A DNA stretch of 64,000 nt, from assembly GCA_038323965.1 (NCBI GenBank), contig JBBQHM010000002.1, positions 1 to 64,000 of the forward strand, written 5' to 3'. Positions within the stretch are counted from its first letter, which is position 1. The number at the start of each line of letters is the position of its first letter. This document shows, piece by piece, positions 61,139 through 64,000 of this stretch. The stretch comes from JBBQHM01 sp038323965. Its GTDB lineage: Bacteria; Verrucomicrobiota; Verrucomicrobiia; Chthoniobacterales; UBA10450. Both the position numbers and the translations under genes were made by a program. The notes under the pieces were generated by a model, which searched no databases, was not told the DNA's origin, and saw only the letters and a list, made by a program, of their open reading frames with translations.

Positions 61139-63230
61139 TGGCTTTTTCCGGTTGCGAGTAGGTCTCCGAGATTTCCTGCGTCAGCGCGGCCAGCTTGCCC
61201 CGCGTCGCCGCGGTGAGTTCCTGGCCGTTATGCACGGCGGTGAGGCAGATGTTGCCGCACATCACAAAAGTCACAGGTGACTCAGTGCAGTGCAGCGTCA
61301 TCGCCGAAAGTTGTCCCAGCTTCGTATTCGACATGTGTTTCTCCATCCGCTGGAGCATTGCGGGTGCCATCGCGCTGATGCCTTCAATTCCCATGTCATT
61401 TGGAATATTGCCGGCAAGGCTAAGCCCGTCGGTGAAGGTGACCGAACACGAGGCCACTCCCGGCATCGCGGTGGCGCGCGCCACCAGTTGCTTGGCGTCG
61501 AGTTTTTCTGGCGCCGCCGCTGTCTCCAGTTTCGCGTCGAGTTTTACTGGCGCCGCCGCCGCTTCCAGTTTCGCTTCGGTTTTTTCGGCTACCACTTCCG
61601 CCGGCTTCTCGATCGCGGCCTCCGGCTGTTCCGACGCAGCTTTCTCCGCGGCGAATCGCTTCGCATCTTCCTGTGCCTTGAGCGCGAACGGTGTCTGAAA
61701 TTCCTCACCGGTCACGACGGCTTCCTGGTCGTCGCGCAGTTGCAGCGATGAAGCCGGAAGATTCTTCAGCACCTCCGCCAGCGGTAGTGCGACCGGAACT
61801 TCCAGCGCCTCCGCCAGAAATAACGCACGATGTTCCGCCGGCATCGCTTCGAGAAATTGTTTCGGCGCGATGCCGATGCGACCGCTGGCAAGTTGCGGCT
61901 GCACCGTTGCGCAGGCGAAAGAGATGGTGGCGTCGCCAACTGCAGCGGGATCGCCATTTAACTGCATCGGCGGCAACGCTTCCAAAATCGGCCGCAACGC
62001 GAGCGTCACGCACGGTTCATCGGTCGCAGGTTTGGCGGATTTGTCTCGCGCCGGCTCGGCCGGTTTTTCCGCAACCGCAACGCTCGGTGCGTCATCCATC
62101 GCGAGCTTAAATGGAATGCGCGTCGGTTGCGCGATCGTCGTCGCTGCTGCACTGGTTGGAACGGGCGGCTCGGCAGAGGCTGGAACTCTCTTATTGGCGA
62201 GCTCGCCCGCCCCGTTCGGTGGAAATGCTATCGGTATCCGCAGCGGCGCTGCGCTTTTCGTGGCAGTCGGTTCCGGGATAACTTTCTCGGCCACCTTCTC
62301 CTCCGTCGTCGGCTCGGACAGATCCAGCTTGATCGGTTTGCGCGCCGGGAGCGCATCCCCGTACGGCGGGGCTGATGGAATCTTTGTCGCCGGCTTAATC
62401 GTTGTGTTAGGAGGCGACGCGGGCGTCGGCGTAAATTTTTCGGAAACCGTCGGCTCCGGCTCGGCGTCGGCCAGCGATCTTGCAGTCGCCGGTTCCATCA
62501 GCACCGAAGGCATCGGCAGCGATGACGCCATGATCGGATCCATCGTGCCGCCAAACTTCCTGGTGTCCTCAATCGTCACCTGCAGAAACGGCGTCTCGAC
62601 CTGCGGGATAATCGCGTCCGTGACCTGGTCGCGGCGGAGTCGCGCATTCGAGAATTGCTCGAGCACTTTATCAATCGGCAGCTCGACCTGCGTCGGATCG
62701 TTGGACTCGATCTTACGCATGAACATGTCGGGCACCTGTTGATGAATGAACGAGAGCGAAACTTTGGGCGCACCCACCGCCATCCCTTTTTCCACTTCCG
62801 CGGCCTTCAATAGAATGCGCTTGTCCGCATCGAAGCTGGCGGACGGCTTCATCAAATCCTTCGGCATGTGCGGAATGATATCGATGAGCGCGAGCGAGAT
62901 CGTCCGCTCCACCTGCGGCGTGAGTGCGAGTGCCACCGCGGGCGGAAGATCGCGCGATTGCATCGATTGCTGGGTGCGACCGACCGCGACTACGCGATGC
63001 GCTGAGGGCGCTGCGACCACGGCGCCGTTGCCGTTGCTGTGGACGGCAATTTCAAATGGATCGCTCGGCGCCAGTGTTCGCGTCGCATTCGGCATCACGG
63101 TTTTGCTCAGGCGCTCGCTGCTCGGTTTTTCGCGCGGGGGCTCAGCTACGGCCGAAGCCGAGTTCTTTGCGACGCGATTGCCCATGCGATCGCGCGCCTT
63201 CTTAAATAATCCTGCAAATGGAATCGCCAT
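61125..63230 (-). CDS. 701-residue scaffold with duplicated motif domain and C-terminal roadblock-like region
   Basis: No known family fits all of it. There are six copies of a short h-x-L-x-h-x-x-h-L-x-x-h-P motif in two groups of three: SLALIDIIPHMP (about 112), VSLSFIHQQVPD (157), VELPIDKVLEQF (182), and VTLALRPILEALP (408), IGIAPKQFLEAMP (452), VALPLAEVLKNLP (480). Each group ends with a matching block, TPFLQVTIEDTRKF and TPFALKAQEDAKRF, so the halves are duplicates. A Pro/Ala-rich linker (about 235-405) joins them. Residues about 582-690 look like a roadblock domain. It sits between the pilus ATPase and MglA, so it may link the GTPase to the pilus. Confidence 0.7.
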   Translation of the reverse strand: MAIPFAGLFKKARDRMGNRVAKNSASAVAEPPREKPSSERLSKTVMPNATRTLAPSDPFEIAVHSNGNGAVVAAPSAHRVVAVGRTQQSMQSRDLPPAVALALTPQVERTISLALIDIIPHMPKDLMKPSASFDADKRILLKAAEVEKGMAVGAPKVSLSFIHQQVPDMFMRKIESNDPTQVELPIDKVLEQFSNARLRRDQVTDAIIPQVETPFLQVTIEDTRKFGGTMDPIMASSLPMPSVLMEPATARSLADAEPEPTVSEKFTPTPASPPNTTIKPATKIPSAPPYGDALPARKPIKLDLSEPTTEEKVAEKVIPEPTATKSAAPLRIPIAFPPNGAGELANKRVPASAEPPVPTSAAATTIAQPTRIPFKLAMDDAPSVAVAEKPAEPARDKSAKPATDEPCVTLALRPILEALPPMQLNGDPAAVGDATISFACATVQPQLASGRIGIAPKQFLEAMPAEHRALFLAEALEVPVALPLAEVLKNLPASSLQLRDDQEAVVTGEEFQTPFALKAQEDAKRFAAEKAASEQPEAAIEKPAEVVAEKTEAKLEAAAAPVKLDAKLETAAAPEKLDAKQLVARATAMPGVASCSVTFTDGLSLAGNIPNDMGIEGISAMAPAMLQRMEKHMSNTKLGQLSAMTLHCTESPVTFVMCGNICLTAVHNGQELTAATRGKLAALTQEISETYSQPEKANVDH
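61495..61572 (-). repeat. 39-bp tandem repeat, two copies, in the scaffold gene
   Basis: Two near-identical 39-bp units (61495-61533 and 61534-61572) encode 13-residue repeats of the type KLEAAAAPVKLDA/KLETAAAPEKLDA in the linker before the roadblock region. The unit length preserves the frame. A weaker third unit may follow. Confidence 0.8.
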
Positions 63231-63234
63231 CGCC

Positions 63235-64000
63235 TTAATGATCCTCCGCCGTCACGCGCCAGATTTCCTCGAGCGTCGTCACCCCTTCGAGCGCCTTGTC
63301 GATGCCCGTCATGCGTAAAGTTTTCATGCCTTCCGTGATTGCCTGGTTCTTGATCACCGCGGCCGAGGCGCGCTTGATGATTAAGCGCCGGATCGTCTCG
63401 CTCACCGACAGCGCTTCGATGATTGCCATTCGCCCGTAAAAGCCGCGACCCTTGCAGCGATCGCAGCCCGCGCCGTGATAAAATACTGCTTCCCTCGACG
63501 GCTCGAGTCCGACCCGCGCCAGCATCTCCGGCTCGGGCACAAATTCCTCCCGGCAATTCTGGCAGACCCGCCGCACCAGTCGCTGTGCGCACGTCAGGAT
63601 GACCGAGCTCGAAATCAGGAACGGCTCGATGCCCATGTCGTCGAGCCGCGTGATGGCGCCCGCCGCATCGTTCGTGTGCAAAGTCGAGAGGACCTGGTGA
63701 CCCGTCAGTGCCGCCTTCACCGCGATGTCCGCGGTTTCGTTGTCGCGAATTTCACCGACCATCACGATGTCCGGATCCTGCCGCAGGATCGACCGCAGGG
63801 CGCTCGAGAAATCGAGACCGATATCGGCCCGCACCGCCACCTGGTTGATTCCCGCCAGCTCGTATTCGATCGGGTCCTCGACCGTCACAATGTTATACAT
63901 CGGGCTGTTCAACTCCTGCAGCACCGAGTAGAGCGTCGTCGTTTTACCGGAACCCGTCGGCCCCGTGATGAGGATCATTCCGTGCGGCGCGTCGATCGCT
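63235..64000 (-). CDS. PilB/GspE-type secretion ATPase, N-terminal part outside window
   Basis: Only the C-terminal about 255 residues are present; the N-terminus lies beyond 64000. Visible are Walker [13 protein letters not shown], the Asp box TVEDPIEYE, Walker [17 protein letters not shown], the His box [11 protein letters not shown], and a four-cysteine zinc module (CQNC then CDRC). This is the assembly ATPase of type IV pili or the type II secretion system. It ends 5 bp before the scaffold gene, in one operon with the GTPase pair. Confidence 0.95.
   Translation of the reverse strand, partial: AIDAPHGMILITGPTGSGKTTTLYSVLQELNSPMYNIVTVEDPIEYELAGINQVAVRADIGLDFSSALRSILRQDPDIVMVGEIRDNETADIAVKAALTGHQVLSTLHTNDAAGAITRLDDMGIEPFLISSSVILTCAQRLVRRVCQNCREEFVPEPEMLARVGLEPSREAVFYHGAGCDRCKGRGFYGRMAIIEALSVSETIRRLIIKRASAAVIKNQAITEGMKTLRMTGIDKALEGVTTLEEIWRVTAEDH

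Overview
The window reads as a high-GC, Gram-negative, peptidoglycan-making bacterium. The best guess is Verrucomicrobiota, perhaps a soil or freshwater Chthoniobacterales/Spartobacteria type. The reasons are a complete dcw cluster with a fused MurC-MurB, WGxxGxxG-like anchoring, many secreted TPR, DUF4142 and CHAP-like proteins, MglA/roadblock genes, and palindromic intergenic repeats of types common in that phylum. This is inference from gene content; no rRNA or tRNA gene was found to confirm it.

Layout. 1-9.4 kb: 3' truncated pyruvate kinase, a secreted metzincin-type protease, a DUF4142 protein, a TPR protein coupled to mutS, and a DUF5694-like secreted protein, followed by a decayed MacB/FtsX-type permease tail. 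9.6-11.4 kb: a class-IV aminotransferase-like protein that lacks the catalytic lysine, next to a sulfotransferase-like protein. As far as I can recall, these match the two halves of the plant 'branched-chain aminotransferase-like' fusion proteins. 11.4-28.8 kb: mostly accessory genes. They include an S9 peptidase, two paralogous CHAP/NlpC-like proteins flanking an epimerase/transporter/OsmC block, a cyclase-AAA-TPR regulator, a degenerate M20 peptidase, an MBOAT/SGNH acyltransferase pair and a TPR lipoprotein-like protein. 28.9-30.8 kb: a light-harvesting operon consisting of a proton-pump-type microbial rhodopsin and the Blh retinal-forming dioxygenase, separated by a strong hairpin. 31.0-35.1 kb: a family B DNA polymerase with a degraded proofreading site, a small anchored protein and an M20D amidohydrolase with an internal deletion.

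35.1-54.6 kb: the division and cell wall (dcw) cluster, all on the minus strand. In transcription order it is mraZ-rsmH-ftsL-ftsI-murE-murF-mraY-murD-lysM-ftsW-murG-murC/B-ddl-ftsQ-ftsA-ftsZ, then a pilin-like gene. Most junctions overlap by 1-4 nt. Four exact 10-bp-spaced GTGG boxes overlap a sigma70-like promoter in front of mraZ, as expected for MraZ autoregulation. These genes make lipid II with meso-DAP (MurE has DNPR) and build the divisome.

54.6-59.8 kb (+ strand): a small secreted protein, an ExbB-ExbD-TonB-like energy-transduction operon continuing into a zinc-ribbon membrane protein and a GuaB3-type IMPDH-like enzyme, then FabF. 60.0-64.0 kb (minus strand): a compact polarity/pilus locus comprising a PilB/GspE ATPase (cut by the window end), a 701-residue scaffold with two copies of a motif-rich domain plus a roadblock-like end, an MglA-like GTPase and a roadblock (MglB-like) protein.

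Palindromic repeats with arms like GTCATCCCGAGCGAAG occur six times, once inside a transporter gene in frame. No CRISPR array, tRNA, rRNA, transposase or phage gene was seen.
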